From the NCBI GenBank assembly GCA_022844345.1, contig JALHLU010000010.1, positions 1 through 64,000 of the forward strand: DNA of 64,000 bases, written 5' to 3'. Below, one piece after another: positions 52,046-60,430 of this stretch; within the stretch, counting starts at the first letter, position 1, and each line of letters opens with the position of its first letter. A program made the translations under genes and the position numbers. The notes under the pieces are model-generated. The model was not told the DNA's origin, made no database searches, and was given only the letters and a program-made list of their open reading frames with translations. The DNA is from Hyphomonadaceae bacterium. Lineage in GTDB: Bacteria; Pseudomonadota; Alphaproteobacteria; Caulobacterales; Hyphomonadaceae.

Positions 52046-52510
52046 TCAGGCCTTCATGCTTTGGGCCAACGCCGACAGCCAGTCCGGCAGGAAATCGACC
52101 TGCGCCAGCTTCGTCTCGATGTTCAACTGGCCCTTGAGCCCTGCCGTGCGATGCACGGAAGCCTCGCGCCATTCTGGCGAGAAAGACATCCGCACCATGT
52201 CTCCGCGCTGCGGATAGGCGGCGATGGCGATCTCGTCCCATAGCTCTTCCACGCGCCCCAGCGACAGGAAGGTCACGTCTGCCGCGAACACCGCGCGGCC
52301 GCCAAACTTCGGCAGGATATCGGTCACTGCCCGCCCATAGATCTGATACGCCTCGCGGCCTGTCAGCGTGGTTGCGCGCCCATCCTCATACTCCGCCTTG
52401 TCCTTAAACTTCAGCAGGTTCACCATGAAGATTGGGCCATCCGGTCCCTTCTCGCGCAGCGCCTCGATCTGCGCGGGATCACTCGGGTAGACGTCATTGG
52501 TGACTTGCAT
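52046..52510 (-). CDS. DUF1330-like protein
   Basis: 154 residues. A ferredoxin-like alpha/beta barrel family is suggested by PIFMVNLLKFKDKAEYEDGRATTLTGREAYQIYGRAVTDILPKFGGRAVFAADVTFLSLG, the usual DUF1330 core, though at 154 residues it is longer than the common 95-residue form and has a C-terminal extension. Cytoplasmic; activity unknown. It lies in the middle of the leftward operon between the tandem DsbA-like gene (22-base gap) and the MBL gene (3-base gap). Confidence 0.75.
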   Translation of the reverse strand: MQVTNDVYPSDPAQIEALREKGPDGPIFMVNLLKFKDKAEYEDGRATTLTGREAYQIYGRAVTDILPKFGGRAVFAADVTFLSLGRVEELWDEIAIAAYPQRGDMVRMSFSPEWREASVHRTAGLKGQLNIETKLAQVDFLPDWLSALAQSMKA

Positions 52511-52531
52511 CGCATTGCTCCCTTTGTTGTC

Positions 52532-53806
52532 TCATGTGCGGCTGGCGCGAATGGCTTCCTCGATCACCCAGAGGCGATCCTGCCCCCAGGCTGAAACGGC
52601 GTTGAACCGGAAGCTCGGCACGCCCCACAATCCCAGAGATGTTAGCTCTACGCGGTTGGCTTCCGCCTGCGCGCGCCATCCATAGCCGCCGACCAGCGGC
52701 CGCGCCGCCTGCCAGCTCAGCCCTGCGGCGTCCACGATACGGCGCATGCCGCTGTCGCTGCCTGCATCAATCCCCTGAGACCACACGCCTCGCATGAAGG
52801 CCAGGCAATACTCAAAACCACGCCCTTGCTCGATCGCCCATGGCAACAGCGAATACCCGCGCTCGACCGGCCGCCCCAACGGGTCCGCGACCCGTCCGAA
52901 AGGCACGCCCACGCGGCGGGCCTCCCGCGCCGCATCCAGTGTGATGTAGGTCCGCTTGGCAGGCGGCACCGGCAGTCCCCGCATGACCATGGGCAGTACG
53001 AACCGCAGTTTCAGTTCGAGCCCATAGGCGTCGGCCAGCGCCTTGGCGCGCTCAGCGGCGATGTAGGTGTAGGGACTGCGAAACGACAGGTAGAAGTGGA
53101 TCGCCCCCCCCGCGACGGGCCCTGCATCCGCACGCGGCGAAAGCGGCTGAGCGTAGATCGCGACTCCTGGCGCTCTGTCTCGACGCGCTCCGAGACCGGC
53201 CAGCCTTTCTTCAAGGAAGTGCAGCCGATCGAGCCCCCAATACCATTCGCCGCCATAGTGCAGCATGCCGCTCAGATAATGTCCGCGCTTCCGGCGCAGG
53301 GAATCACCCTCGCGCTTTGCGACAACCGCATCATCTCGAACGTCCGGTATCGACGCGCCCGACCATAGCTCTTCGCATATGCGGGCAAGACCCTGCACAG
53401 GCTGTGCCTCTTTGAGGCAGGCTGCCGAGGCAGCCTCGGCCATGGCGACACGCAGGGCGTCAGGCCAACCCACGCCCTCAGCGAAGACCAGTCCTGCCTT
53501 CTGCGCCAGGCGTTGCGCGTCGATACGCGACCAGGCCTCAAGCATGGCGCGTTCGGGAGCAGCCCAGTCCTGTGGAGCAGAAACGAGGTGACATCGAAGA
53601 TCAATCTCGTAGCGCAACGTCAGAAGCGGCAGCGCCTGCGCCAACAGCCACGAATACGGATCATCCACCTGATGGAAATAGTCGACATGATGTGGCTCGC
53701 CTGCGACGCGCCGCCGCCGCTCTTCACGCGTGCGGCGGGCCTGCAGCCGCTTGACGCCCGTGATCAATTCGGCCGCGCGAGACACGAGAAGGGTGCGAAG
53801 CGACAT
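52532..53806 (-). CDS. tandem DsbA/kappa-GST-like protein
   Basis: 424 residues. Two thioredoxin-like halves of the 2-hydroxychromene-2-carboxylate isomerase/kappa-GST type. The first (about 40-215) starts HHVDYFHQVDDPYSWLLAQALPLL. The second (about 245-420) starts AIHFYLSFRSPYTYIAAERAKALADAYGLELKLRFVLPMVMRGLPVP, has the typical AREARRVGVPFGRVADPLG and ends GVPSFRFN. The second half has the expected SPY motif; the first has DPY. Glutathione-dependent isomerase or oxidoreductase chemistry is inferred. There is no signal peptide. It lies second in the leftward operon, two bases after the small membrane-protein gene. Confidence 0.78.
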   Translation of the reverse strand: MSLRTLLVSRAAELITGVKRLQARRTREERRRRVAGEPHHVDYFHQVDDPYSWLLAQALPLLTLRYEIDLRCHLVSAPQDWAAPERAMLEAWSRIDAQRLAQKAGLVFAEGVGWPDALRVAMAEAASAACLKEAQPVQGLARICEELWSGASIPDVRDDAVVAKREGDSLRRKRGHYLSGMLHYGGEWYWGLDRLHFLEERLAGLGARRDRAPGVAIYAQPLSPRADAGPVAGGAIHFYLSFRSPYTYIAAERAKALADAYGLELKLRFVLPMVMRGLPVPPAKRTYITLDAAREARRVGVPFGRVADPLGRPVERGYSLLPWAIEQGRGFEYCLAFMRGVWSQGIDAGSDSGMRRIVDAAGLSWQAARPLVGGYGWRAQAEANRVELTSLGLWGVPSFRFNAVSAWGQDRLWVIEEAIRASRT

Positions 53807-53808
53807 TG

Positions 53809-54258
53809 TCAGCGCGTGGCCACAGGCTGCTCGCGCAGCGACATTGCGAGAAACGCCAGCGCAAGAATCGTCGCGACGGGACTAGCGAAATGTTCCGGCG
53901 GGTGATGATCACTGCCGGCACCCTTGAGCAGCCACGCATCAACCGACATGAGTCCACGGGATGCCGCAACTACAAGCAGGCCGATCGGCACGAGATTGCG
54001 ATAGCGAAGGCCGATCAGGAACAACAGCGCGCCAAACGGCATCTGCAGGGCTCCCATCCAGGCGAAGACGCGAACAATCGTCTTCGCATCCCCCGAGAGA
54101 TCAAGACCTGCGATTACCCCTGCTCCACCATCCGGGAGAAAATAGTGAATACATCCTGGGGCGAACTCAAACGCGCCAGCGGCCATCAAAAACCAAGCAG
54201 ACACAATGGCGCCGCGATAGTGCTCGTTCGTGCTGGGAGGCAGCAACGTCATCGTCAT
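53809..54258 (-). CDS. small membrane protein, unknown
   Basis: 149 residues with about four hydrophobic segments (about 15-35, 65-85, 88-105 and 125-142). The composition and the stretch GAFEFAPGCIHYFLPDGGAGVIAGLDL are not ones I can tie to a named family. First gene of the leftward operon; the 27-bp site D lies about 130 bases upstream. The operon order (membrane protein, tandem DsbA, DUF1330, MBL, TetR, FGE) suggests a role in handling the sulfatase products or substrates. Confidence 0.6.
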   Translation of the reverse strand: MTMTLLPPSTNEHYRGAIVSAWFLMAAGAFEFAPGCIHYFLPDGGAGVIAGLDLSGDAKTIVRVFAWMGALQMPFGALLFLIGLRYRNLVPIGLLVVAASRGLMSVDAWLLKGAGSDHHPPEHFASPVATILALAFLAMSLREQPVATR

Positions 54259-54388
54259 ATCCTGCCCGCAAACAACATTTCACCGTCTTGCTTCCGGTGG
54301 CGATTCCCAACGATCAGCGCTTGCGTCAGTTCGAGCCGAAACCGGACGCCTCGACATAGACGCCCGGTCATCTGCGCGATTGCCGGTC

Positions 54389-54415
54389 GCTATTGGCACT
54401 CCTACTGCCATTTCA
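54389..54415. promoter_or_regulatory. 27-bp operator, copy D (leftward operon)
   Basis: Core TTGGCACTC-N4-TGCCA, flanked by GCTA and TTTCA. It lies about 131 bases upstream of the first gene of the operon that includes the TetR gene. It is a close match to copy C (22 of 27). Confidence 0.7.
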
Positions 54416-54861
54416 TTGACGGGTCAATGAACCGGCCTCCCAACCGTTCCGGAAATCGACGAGAACAGTCAGAGCCATCAACGCAGCCATATGCCCGTTT
54501 GCGGGGGGTCAGGATAGCGCACCGGGTCACGCTAGCGCCCTGCTCCATGTAGATTTCGAGCTTGCACTGAGCACACGCATCGCGACGCAGCTCAACAGGC
54601 GCCACCGGATGTTGAAGGTGCTGCAAGCTGCCGCATCCGTCGCGAGGACACCCCTGCGCCAAGGTCGGCTTTGGTGCTCTGAATCTTTGAGGCGCCTTCG
54701 AATGATGAAACGCGACGCGACGTGCCGGCACCCTAATGACACCCAAAATGATTGCTGAATGACGACTGGCGATAAGCCGAGCACATTGGCCTGGCAGCGC
54801 GCATCTGACCGTTAAGCCGGTCTTTGCTGCCCGGGCTTCCCTTCGATCGAAACTCCCCATA

Positions 54862-54871
54862 TTGTCGACAA
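54862..54871. promoter_or_regulatory. GntR/FadR-type operator at start codon
   Basis: TTGTCGACAA, a perfect palindrome ending one base before the ATG of the GntR gene. A second TTGTCGAC lies just after the gene (55639). The position implies a very short or absent leader and autorepression. Confidence 0.55.
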
Positions 54872-54872
54872 A

Positions 54873-55595
54873 ATGACGACCTCGAAAAGATCAACAGCTC
54901 CCCGGCGCCCAACAGAGACGGGATCAAGGAAACAGCTCAACAGCGATCTTCCGCTTGATGTGGAGATCGCCAACCGGCTGATCCGCGAAATAATTGAACT
55001 GCAGGTGCAGCCCGGTTCGTGGTTGCGCGAGCAGGAGATTGCCGCGCGGTTCGGTGTGTCGCGCTCGCCAGTCCGCGAGGCGCTGCGTCATATCGCGAAG
55101 CAGGGTTTCGTAGAGATGCACCCGTGGCGCGGCGCCCAGCTTGTCGAGCTGTCCGGCGAAACAACCGTGCATGTTTTCGACATGCTTGAGGCTATATACG
55201 GCGTGGTCGCCAAGCATGCCGCCCAGTCCATGCCGGCGGACAAATTGACCAAACTGCGAAGCTATCTGAAGCTTGTAGATCAGGCGGCAAAGTCCGGCGT
55301 GACAATGCAGGAGCGGGTTCGCCTGTCATTTGAAATTGGCCGTTACATTGGCAAATGGGGCACCACAGCCAAGACGTATGAGGTCTTCACCCACGTCGGG
55401 AACCTCGCCATGTGGCAGCACCGTTTCATGCTGACCGAGGACGTGTTCGCCCGTCGCTCAAAGGAAGTTCACTACGTTCTGGTCTCGGCGATCAAGAGCC
55501 GGGACGCTATCCGCGCCGAATGGGCCGCGCGCGCAATTGTGGACCTGAGCCGCGACCGCATCCTGCCGCACATCCCCGACCTTGCAAAAACCTAG
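54873..55595 (+). CDS. GntR family regulator, FadR/FCD group
   Basis: 240 residues: winged helix-turn-helix (about 28-95, LDVEIANRLIREIIELQVQPGSWLREQEIAARFGVSRSPVREALRHIAKQGFV) and a C-terminal helical FCD-type ligand domain (about 110-230). FCD members sense organic acids or acyl-CoAs and repress neighbouring catabolic genes. No ribosome site precedes the ATG; the palindrome TTGTCGACAA occupies that place, so a leaderless transcript is likely. An in-frame GTG at 54960 is an alternative start but would truncate the N-terminal arm. Transcribed alone; its targets are not evident in the window. Confidence 0.85.
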   Translation: MTTSKRSTAPRRPTETGSRKQLNSDLPLDVEIANRLIREIIELQVQPGSWLREQEIAARFGVSRSPVREALRHIAKQGFVEMHPWRGAQLVELSGETTVHVFDMLEAIYGVVAKHAAQSMPADKLTKLRSYLKLVDQAAKSGVTMQERVRLSFEIGRYIGKWGTTAKTYEVFTHVGNLAMWQHRFMLTEDVFARRSKEVHYVLVSAIKSRDAIRAEWAARAIVDLSRDRILPHIPDLAKT

Positions 55596-55931
55596 GCGAT
55601 ACCAACTAGTAGCTTTCACTTGACAACGCATCGTCGAATTGTCGACTATTCTCGTAGATTGACCTGATCGACACTCACCCGCGCAGATGTTCTGGACTAC
55701 GCCCGCTCAGTTATCGACATCGTGATTCAATTGTCCCGGGCCGACGGGCGCCGCTCAATTTCGGCCATCCGCATTTCCAAATGCGCCGGAGTTCTCAAGA
55801 GAGTGAGCACGTGGCGGCTAATCCGCGACCCGCTCTCTGACAACAATCACGAGCGCTGTTGGCCGCGTCGTAGGCGCGACCATCTAGCCTCGGGCTTGCA
55901 TCTGCATTTATATTTCGATATTTCTCGAATC
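55596..55931. other. 336-base intergenic region
   Basis: Contains TTGTCGACTA (55639-55648), a second near-match to the GntR palindrome, and the ArsR site at its right end. The open frame that extends the arsR reading frame to 55722 is not family-like. Confidence 0.45.
55914..55929. promoter_or_regulatory. ArsR operator
   Basis: TTCGA-N6-TCGAA inverted repeat in AT-rich sequence ending two bases before the arsR start codon, similar to sites bound by arsenic-responsive ArsR proteins. Confidence 0.6.
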
Positions 55932-56279
55932 ATGAGAGCCAAACAAGCGGTATCCGCTCTGTCCGCACTTGCGCATGATGGACGGTTGGCGGCCTTGCGC
56001 CTCCTGGTGAAGGCCGGGCCGGAGGGGCTGCCTGCAGGCGAGATCGCACAGCGGTTGAGGATGCCTTCGTCCTCGCTCTCCACGAACCTGATGCTGCTTT
56101 CAAATGCGGGTTTGGTCACCTCCGAACGTGACGGACGGTCCATCATTTACCGTGCCGATTTCGGCGCAATGGGCCGGCTTCTGGCCTTTCTGGTCGAGGA
56201 TTGCTGCAATGGCGCGCCCGAAGTTTGTGACCCGCTTGCCGCGACACTTGCAACGTGCACTTCAGAGAGGTGCCGATGA
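55932..56279 (+). CDS. arsR: ArsR family arsenic-responsive repressor
   Basis: 115 residues from the ATG at 55932. Winged helix-turn-helix: VSALSALAHDGRLAALRLLVKAGPEGLPAGEIAQRLRMPSSSLSTNLMLLSNAGLVTSERDGRSIIYRADF. The C-terminal DCCNGAPEVC supplies three cysteines suited to bind As(III), as in the proteobacterial ArsR branch with C-terminal thiols. It represses the operon; arsenite binding would release it. The TTCGA/TCGAA palindrome ends two bases from the start and no ribosome site is seen, so the mRNA is probably leaderless. Its stop overlaps arsC. Confidence 0.88.
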   Translation: MRAKQAVSALSALAHDGRLAALRLLVKAGPEGLPAGEIAQRLRMPSSSLSTNLMLLSNAGLVTSERDGRSIIYRADFGAMGRLLAFLVEDCCNGAPEVCDPLAATLATCTSERCR

Positions 56280-56803
56280 TGACGACCGAGCGAGTCTACC
56301 ACGTTCTATTTCTGTGCACCGGCAATTCGGCCAGGTCAGTGATTGCTGAGGCGCTGCTGAACAAGGATGGAAGGGGTCGGTTTAAAGCCTTTTCTGCCGG
56401 CTCATTTCCCAAGGGTGAGGTCAATTCAAATTCTCTCCGCCTCCTATCGTCTTTGGGCCTGCCAACTGAGGACCTCCGCTCAAAATCTTGGGATGAGTTT
56501 GCCGAGCCGGGCGCGCCTCCGCTCGATTTCATCATAACGGTTTGCGACAACGCCGCTGGGGAGGTGTGTCCGGTCTGGCCAGGCAAACCGGTGACAGCCC
56601 ACTGGGGAATTCCTGACCCGGCATCAGTCGAGGGAACGGACGCTGAAGTCGCCGCGGCCTTTGCGACAGCTGCACGTCAACTCCGCACGCGTATTGACCT
56701 GTTCCTTGGTCTCCCGCTGGCCTCCATCGACCGCATGACGATTCAGAATCGACTGTGGGAGATTCAAGCAACGTCGAACAAGTCCGAGGCCGCGAATGAC
56801 TGA
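56276..56803 (+). CDS. arsC: arsenate reductase, LMW-PTP family
   Basis: 175 residues from the ATG at 56276, which overlaps the arsR stop; the ATG three bases later is equally possible, and AGAGAGG lies just upstream. Low-molecular-weight phosphatase P-loop FLCTGNSARSVIAEALL (Cys-x5-Arg), further Cys in CDNAAGEVCPVWPG, and WGIPDPASVEG with the general acid Asp. It reduces arsenate to arsenite in the cytoplasm for export by the next gene product. The C-terminal end overlaps the Acr3 gene by 8 bases. Confidence 0.9.
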   Translation: MMTTERVYHVLFLCTGNSARSVIAEALLNKDGRGRFKAFSAGSFPKGEVNSNSLRLLSSLGLPTEDLRSKSWDEFAEPGAPPLDFIITVCDNAAGEVCPVWPGKPVTAHWGIPDPASVEGTDAEVAAAFATAARQLRTRIDLFLGLPLASIDRMTIQNRLWEIQATSNKSEAAND

Positions 56804-57896
56804 TGCAGCGAAGCCAGCAATGTCCGTGTTCGAGCGGTATCTGACGCTATGGGTTACACTCGCAATCATCGCTGGCATAGCGCTCGGCCAATTGGTCCCA
56901 GACGTGTTTGCCGCCATAGCCTCGGCGGAGTTGGCTAAGGTCAACCTGCCAGTCGCCGGCCTGATCTGGCTGATGATCATCCCGATGCTCATGAAAATCG
57001 ATTTCCGCGCGCTCGGCGGTGTCGCGAAGCACTGGCGCGGCATCGGTGTCACCTTGTTCGTGAACTGGGCCGTTAAGCCGTTCACGATGGCGCTGCTTGG
57101 CTGGTTGTTCATCGGCTGGCTTTTCCGTGACATGCTGCCTGAGGCGCAGATTGACAGCTACATCGCCGGCCTCATCCTGCTGGGAGCCGCGCCGTGCACA
57201 GCGATGGTATTCGTGTGGAGTAACCTTACACGCGGCGAGCCACATTTCACGCTGAGCCAGGTAGCGCTCAATGACGCGGTGATGATTGTCGCATTCGCGC
57301 CGATTGTGGGCCTGCTGCTCGGAATATCAGCCATCATCGTTCCATGGGATACGCTGCTGATCTCAGTCGGCCTCTACATTGTTGTCCCGGTCATTATCTC
57401 ACAACTGGCGCGGATGGCGCTTCTCAAAGCGGGGCCGCTGGCGCTGGAACGGGCCCTTGCTCTCATCCAGCCTCTCTCGATCTTTGCGCTGCTCGCGACG
57501 CTCGTCCTTCTGTTTGCCTTCCAGGGAGAACAGATACTCGCGCAGCCACTGATCATCGGGCTGCTGGCTGTGCCAATCGCCCTCCAGACCTACTTCATCT
57601 TCGGCCTCGGATATCTCTTGAACCGCGTCACTGGCGAGGCGCATTGCATCGCTGGGCCGTCGGCTCTAATCGGCGCAAGCAATTTCTTCGAGCTCGCTGT
57701 GGCCGCCGCCATCAGTTTGTTCGGCCTGACATCTGGAGCCGCACTTGCGACGGTGGTGGGCGTACTGATCGAAGTTCCGGTTATGCTGACACTCGTGGCC
57801 ATCGTGAACCGTTCCAAGGATTGGTACGAATCCGGTCGCAGTGTGCAACGGCAGACCGAAGCGCTCAATCGTTCGTCGACACCGGGCCAATCATGA
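56796..57896 (+). CDS. ACR3-type arsenite efflux transporter
   Basis: 366 residues with about ten membrane helices. Family marks: LWVTLAIIAGIALGQLVPD, LPVAGLIWLMIIPMLMKIDF, FVNWAVKPFTMALLGWLF, LLGAAPCTAMVFVWSNLTRGEP with the conserved Cys of ACR3 exporters, and SNFFELAVAAAISLFG. It exports arsenite by the proton motive force. The start overlaps arsC by 8 bases (last gene of arsR-arsC-acr3). The symbol is often arsB or acr3; I leave it blank because arsB also names an unrelated family. Confidence 0.92.
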   Translation: MTDAAKPAMSVFERYLTLWVTLAIIAGIALGQLVPDVFAAIASAELAKVNLPVAGLIWLMIIPMLMKIDFRALGGVAKHWRGIGVTLFVNWAVKPFTMALLGWLFIGWLFRDMLPEAQIDSYIAGLILLGAAPCTAMVFVWSNLTRGEPHFTLSQVALNDAVMIVAFAPIVGLLLGISAIIVPWDTLLISVGLYIVVPVIISQLARMALLKAGPLALERALALIQPLSIFALLATLVLLFAFQGEQILAQPLIIGLLAVPIALQTYFIFGLGYLLNRVTGEAHCIAGPSALIGASNFFELAVAAAISLFGLTSGAALATVVGVLIEVPVMLTLVAIVNRSKDWYESGRSVQRQTEALNRSSTPGQS

Positions 57897-58032
57897 CGCC
57901 TGCCATTCCGCTGTGTTGTGAACTCGGCCCGCTGCCAGGCAGAACAGCGAAAGGCCCGCTGGAGCGCGCGAAAGCGTACGCTGGACAGCCTCCAGGAACG
58001 CTTTGCGTAAGGCTCCTCACCTGAAGCGCAAG

Positions 58033-58896
58033 CTACAGTGCGTTCAGGGGGATTTTGAGGTATCTGGTTCCATTGTCCTCGGGCGGCGGGAACTCTCCCG
58101 CGCGCATGTTCACCTGGATCGATGGCAGGATAAGGCGCGGCATCCCAAGTTGCGCGTCGCGCGCCACTCGCATGGCGACAAACGCGTCTTCCGTTATGCC
58201 ATCCCTGACGTGGATGTTACCGGCCCGCTCTGCGGCAACAGTCGTCTCCCAGACAAACTCCTCGCGGCCTGGCCCCTGGTAATCATGGCAGAGAAAGAGA
58301 CGCGTCTCAGGCGGAAGCGAGAGGACCTTGCGGATCGACTGAAACAGAACGCGCGCATCGCCACCAGGGAAATCAGCACGAGCAGTCCCATAGTCCGGCA
58401 TGAAGAGGGTATCGCCTACGAAGGCGGCGTCCCCCACGATGTACGTCACACATGCAGGCGTATGGCCTGGGGTGTGCATCACCCGGACCTTCAGTTCGCC
58501 GATCGCAAACACCTCGCCATCCGTGAACTGGTGGTCGAATTGCGAACCATCAAGCGCAAACTCGGCACCCTCATTGAACACCTTGCCGAAGACAGCCTGG
58601 ACTGTCCGGATGTGCTCTCCAATACCGACCTTCCCGCCCAACCGCTCCTTGAGGTAAGGAGCGGCAGACAGATGATCGGCATGTGCGTGAGTTTCAAGAA
58701 CCCACTGCACCTTGAGGCCCCGTTCGCGAACGAGGGCGACGACATCATCGGCATTCTTCGTGGACGTACGCCCAGCTGCGGGGTCGAAATCGAGGACCGG
58801 ATCGACAATTGCACACTGCAGCGTGGCGGGGTCGATCACGACGTGGGTCGCGGTGAAGGTTTCACGATCAAAAAAAGTCTTGATTTCGGGCTTCAT
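58033..58896 (-). CDS. MBL-fold hydrolase, persulfide dioxygenase-like (Blh/ETHE1 group)
   Basis: 287 residues from the ATG at 58896 (GGAGAG upstream). The frame is open 47 codons further, but these lie in the preceding gene and are not MBL-like. Motifs: THVVIDPATLQCAIVDPVLDFD, VLETHAHADHLSAAPYLKERLGGKVGIG (HxHxDH), VMHTPGHTPACVTYIVGDAAFVGDTLF, and CHDYQG. The pattern is that of Blh and ETHE1-like persulfide dioxygenases, which oxidise glutathione persulfide with one iron. It is translationally coupled to the secreted-protein gene upstream, which in turn follows a DsrE lipoprotein gene. Confidence 0.85.
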   Translation of the reverse strand: MKPEIKTFFDRETFTATHVVIDPATLQCAIVDPVLDFDPAAGRTSTKNADDVVALVRERGLKVQWVLETHAHADHLSAAPYLKERLGGKVGIGEHIRTVQAVFGKVFNEGAEFALDGSQFDHQFTDGEVFAIGELKVRVMHTPGHTPACVTYIVGDAAFVGDTLFMPDYGTARADFPGGDARVLFQSIRKVLSLPPETRLFLCHDYQGPGREEFVWETTVAAERAGNIHVRDGITEDAFVAMRVARDAQLGMPRLILPSIQVNMRAGEFPPPEDNGTRYLKIPLNAL

Positions 58897-59891
58897 CGCA
58901 AGTCTCTCCAAATCTTGTCTGCCCCGTCCAGGCCCAAGCGCTGCTGTTGGTTGCGTTCGCCGTTCCAAGTTTCGCGCCCCTCCTGAACGCGCGCGCCAAG
59001 AAGCGTATTCGCAAGACTCATGTTTCCCTCGTGGCACGCGCTTTCGAACAGTGACTGCCCGGTGCGCACAAGCGGTAGCTCGACAAACAAGGGCTCGAGG
59101 AAAAGCACCGGATCATCGACCCGATAGCGATAGAGGATGACATCAGGCGAGACCGGCACGAGCCATTCAGTGATTCTCGTATCCGGTGCGAGCGGAAAGC
59201 CGGCAGCACCAGGACCTGAAATTCGCCGGTTCGGGTCATCCGTCCGGAATCCGCTCGTCTCGATCACGAAAACGTCGCCCTCCCAACGCGAGACAGAATT
59301 GCCCGCCCACGAGCCAGACCCTCTGCCAGGCTTGTGATTGACGTGCGGCAGGATCCTCGGGGGATCCATACCTTCCTTGTGGATCACCGTGTGGTCGGAC
59401 GTCTGGATGATCTGGAAGAACATCTCCCCCGACATCACGCGATAAGGCGCCCTGCCTGCGTCTGCGATGCATCGTTCATTCACGGGACGCGCCTCGGGAC
59501 CGTCAAACCCATCTGGACGCTGTTGCAATCTCGCCTCGCCCGCTGGCGTCAGAGCAAGTCGCCCGTCTCGCGGGGCCACAATCGCGGATGTGCGCCGCTC
59601 GCCATTGACCACAGCGAGACTTTCGCCGTCGGGCTGGGACGTGCCCGGATCAAAGCGCTCCGCAGCAAGACGCTGCTGCATGACCATTTCGATCAAAGCC
59701 TGTTCTTCCTCAGCGCTTACGTAAGGCGCAGTGACGCCGAGAGGCCTCGCAAAGGGGGTCAGCGTCCGCATGGTCCATCGTCCCTGCAGATCTGGATGGC
59801 CGCTCGCCGTGCGCGGCATGACATCTTGAGCGGCGCTGTATGGCGCGCCAAAAGCCGCGCAGACGGCCAGCAGGATGATTTTCCTAGGCAT
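58893..59891 (-). CDS. exported protein of unknown function
   Basis: 332 residues from the ATG at 59891, which opens a clear signal peptide (MPRKIILLAVCAAFGAPYSAAQ); a GTG at 59936 overlapping the DsrE stop is an alternative coupled start. The mature start GHPDLQGRWTMRTLTPF and the later SRWEGDVFVIETSGFRTDD resemble a widespread family of secreted bacterial proteins with a PDLxGxW strand, of unknown function. Its stop overlaps the MBL start (ATGA). It is likely periplasmic. Confidence 0.68.
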   Translation of the reverse strand: MPRKIILLAVCAAFGAPYSAAQDVMPRTASGHPDLQGRWTMRTLTPFARPLGVTAPYVSAEEEQALIEMVMQQRLAAERFDPGTSQPDGESLAVVNGERRTSAIVAPRDGRLALTPAGEARLQQRPDGFDGPEARPVNERCIADAGRAPYRVMSGEMFFQIIQTSDHTVIHKEGMDPPRILPHVNHKPGRGSGSWAGNSVSRWEGDVFVIETSGFRTDDPNRRISGPGAAGFPLAPDTRITEWLVPVSPDVILYRYRVDDPVLFLEPLFVELPLVRTGQSLFESACHEGNMSLANTLLGARVQEGRETWNGERNQQQRLGLDGADKIWRDLR

Positions 59892-59932
59892 GACAGCCGC
59901 GCTCCGGGCGTTGCAACAGACCAATCGCTCCA

Positions 59933-60430
59933 TCACGGATGAATGTAGGCAAACCCCATCCCCTGCAACCGGGCGAGCTCAGCCACACCGCTGGGCACAA
60001 TGTCATCTTGCGTGATCCCGTGAACGTCATCGATCGTGAGATTCAACGCACGCATCGTGTTGCTGCACACAAGCAGGCGTACACCTTTGGCGAGCGCTGC
60101 ATCGATTGCCTTTGCCAGTTCCGGGTCGGCTTTGGCCAGCTGGAACACCTTCACACCGCCGGAAAAACTCACAAGCCGGATTTCGACTTCTCCCTCGGTC
60201 GCGGTTAGGTGCGCGCCGATATTGCGGAGCACACGAAGGAAATAGGCACGATCATCCGGAAGGCCGCCCGAGTTCTGGTAAACGACCTTCTGGAACTGAT
60301 AGTAGCTGTCACTTGCGGGTGCAGCTGCGGTGGCGGCCCTGCTATCTGTCTCGCTCACTACATGAACGCAACCCGGGGCCAGAACCGCCACGGCGGCGAC
60401 AGACACGAGCAGACGCGAGAATGGCGGCAT
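59933..60430 (-). CDS. DsrE-family lipoprotein
   Basis: 165 residues with a lipoprotein signal (VAVLAPGC). The DsrE/DsrF-like domain (about 45-165) shows KVVYQNSGGLPDDRAYFLRVLRNIGAHLTATEGEVEIRLVSFSGGVKVFQLA and VRLLVCSNTMRALNLTIDDVHG, with one Cys at the family's reactive position (LLVCSNT). Such proteins carry or handle sulfane sulfur. It is upstream of the exported protein and the persulfide-dioxygenase-like gene in one leftward operon, supporting sulfur trafficking outside the cytoplasm. Confidence 0.75.
   Translation of the reverse strand: MPPFSRLLVSVAAVAVLAPGCVHVVSETDSRAATAAAPASDSYYQFQKVVYQNSGGLPDDRAYFLRVLRNIGAHLTATEGEVEIRLVSFSGGVKVFQLAKADPELAKAIDAALAKGVRLLVCSNTMRALNLTIDDVHGITQDDIVPSGVAELARLQGMGFAYIHP

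Larger units (their letters stand above)
54259..54872. other. 614-base intergenic region
   Basis: Contains the 27-bp site D near the left part and a GntR-type palindrome at the right end. The long minus-strand open frame between them (54402-54860) has no family resemblance and no ribosome site, and I treat it as non-coding. Confidence 0.5.

Noticed and set aside
54402-54860. 152-residue minus-strand frame between the operon promoter and the GntR gene
   Set aside because: No domain, no ribosome site and biased composition; it also runs over site D.
57344-58024. 226-residue plus-strand frame overlapping the ACR3 gene
   Set aside because: Out-of-frame shadow rich in Arg/Gly/Ser; the ACR3 frame is complete and conserved.
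58003-58986. 327-residue plus-strand frame opposite the persulfide-dioxygenase-like gene
   Set aside because: Antisense shadow; the MBL motifs and ribosome site are on the minus strand.
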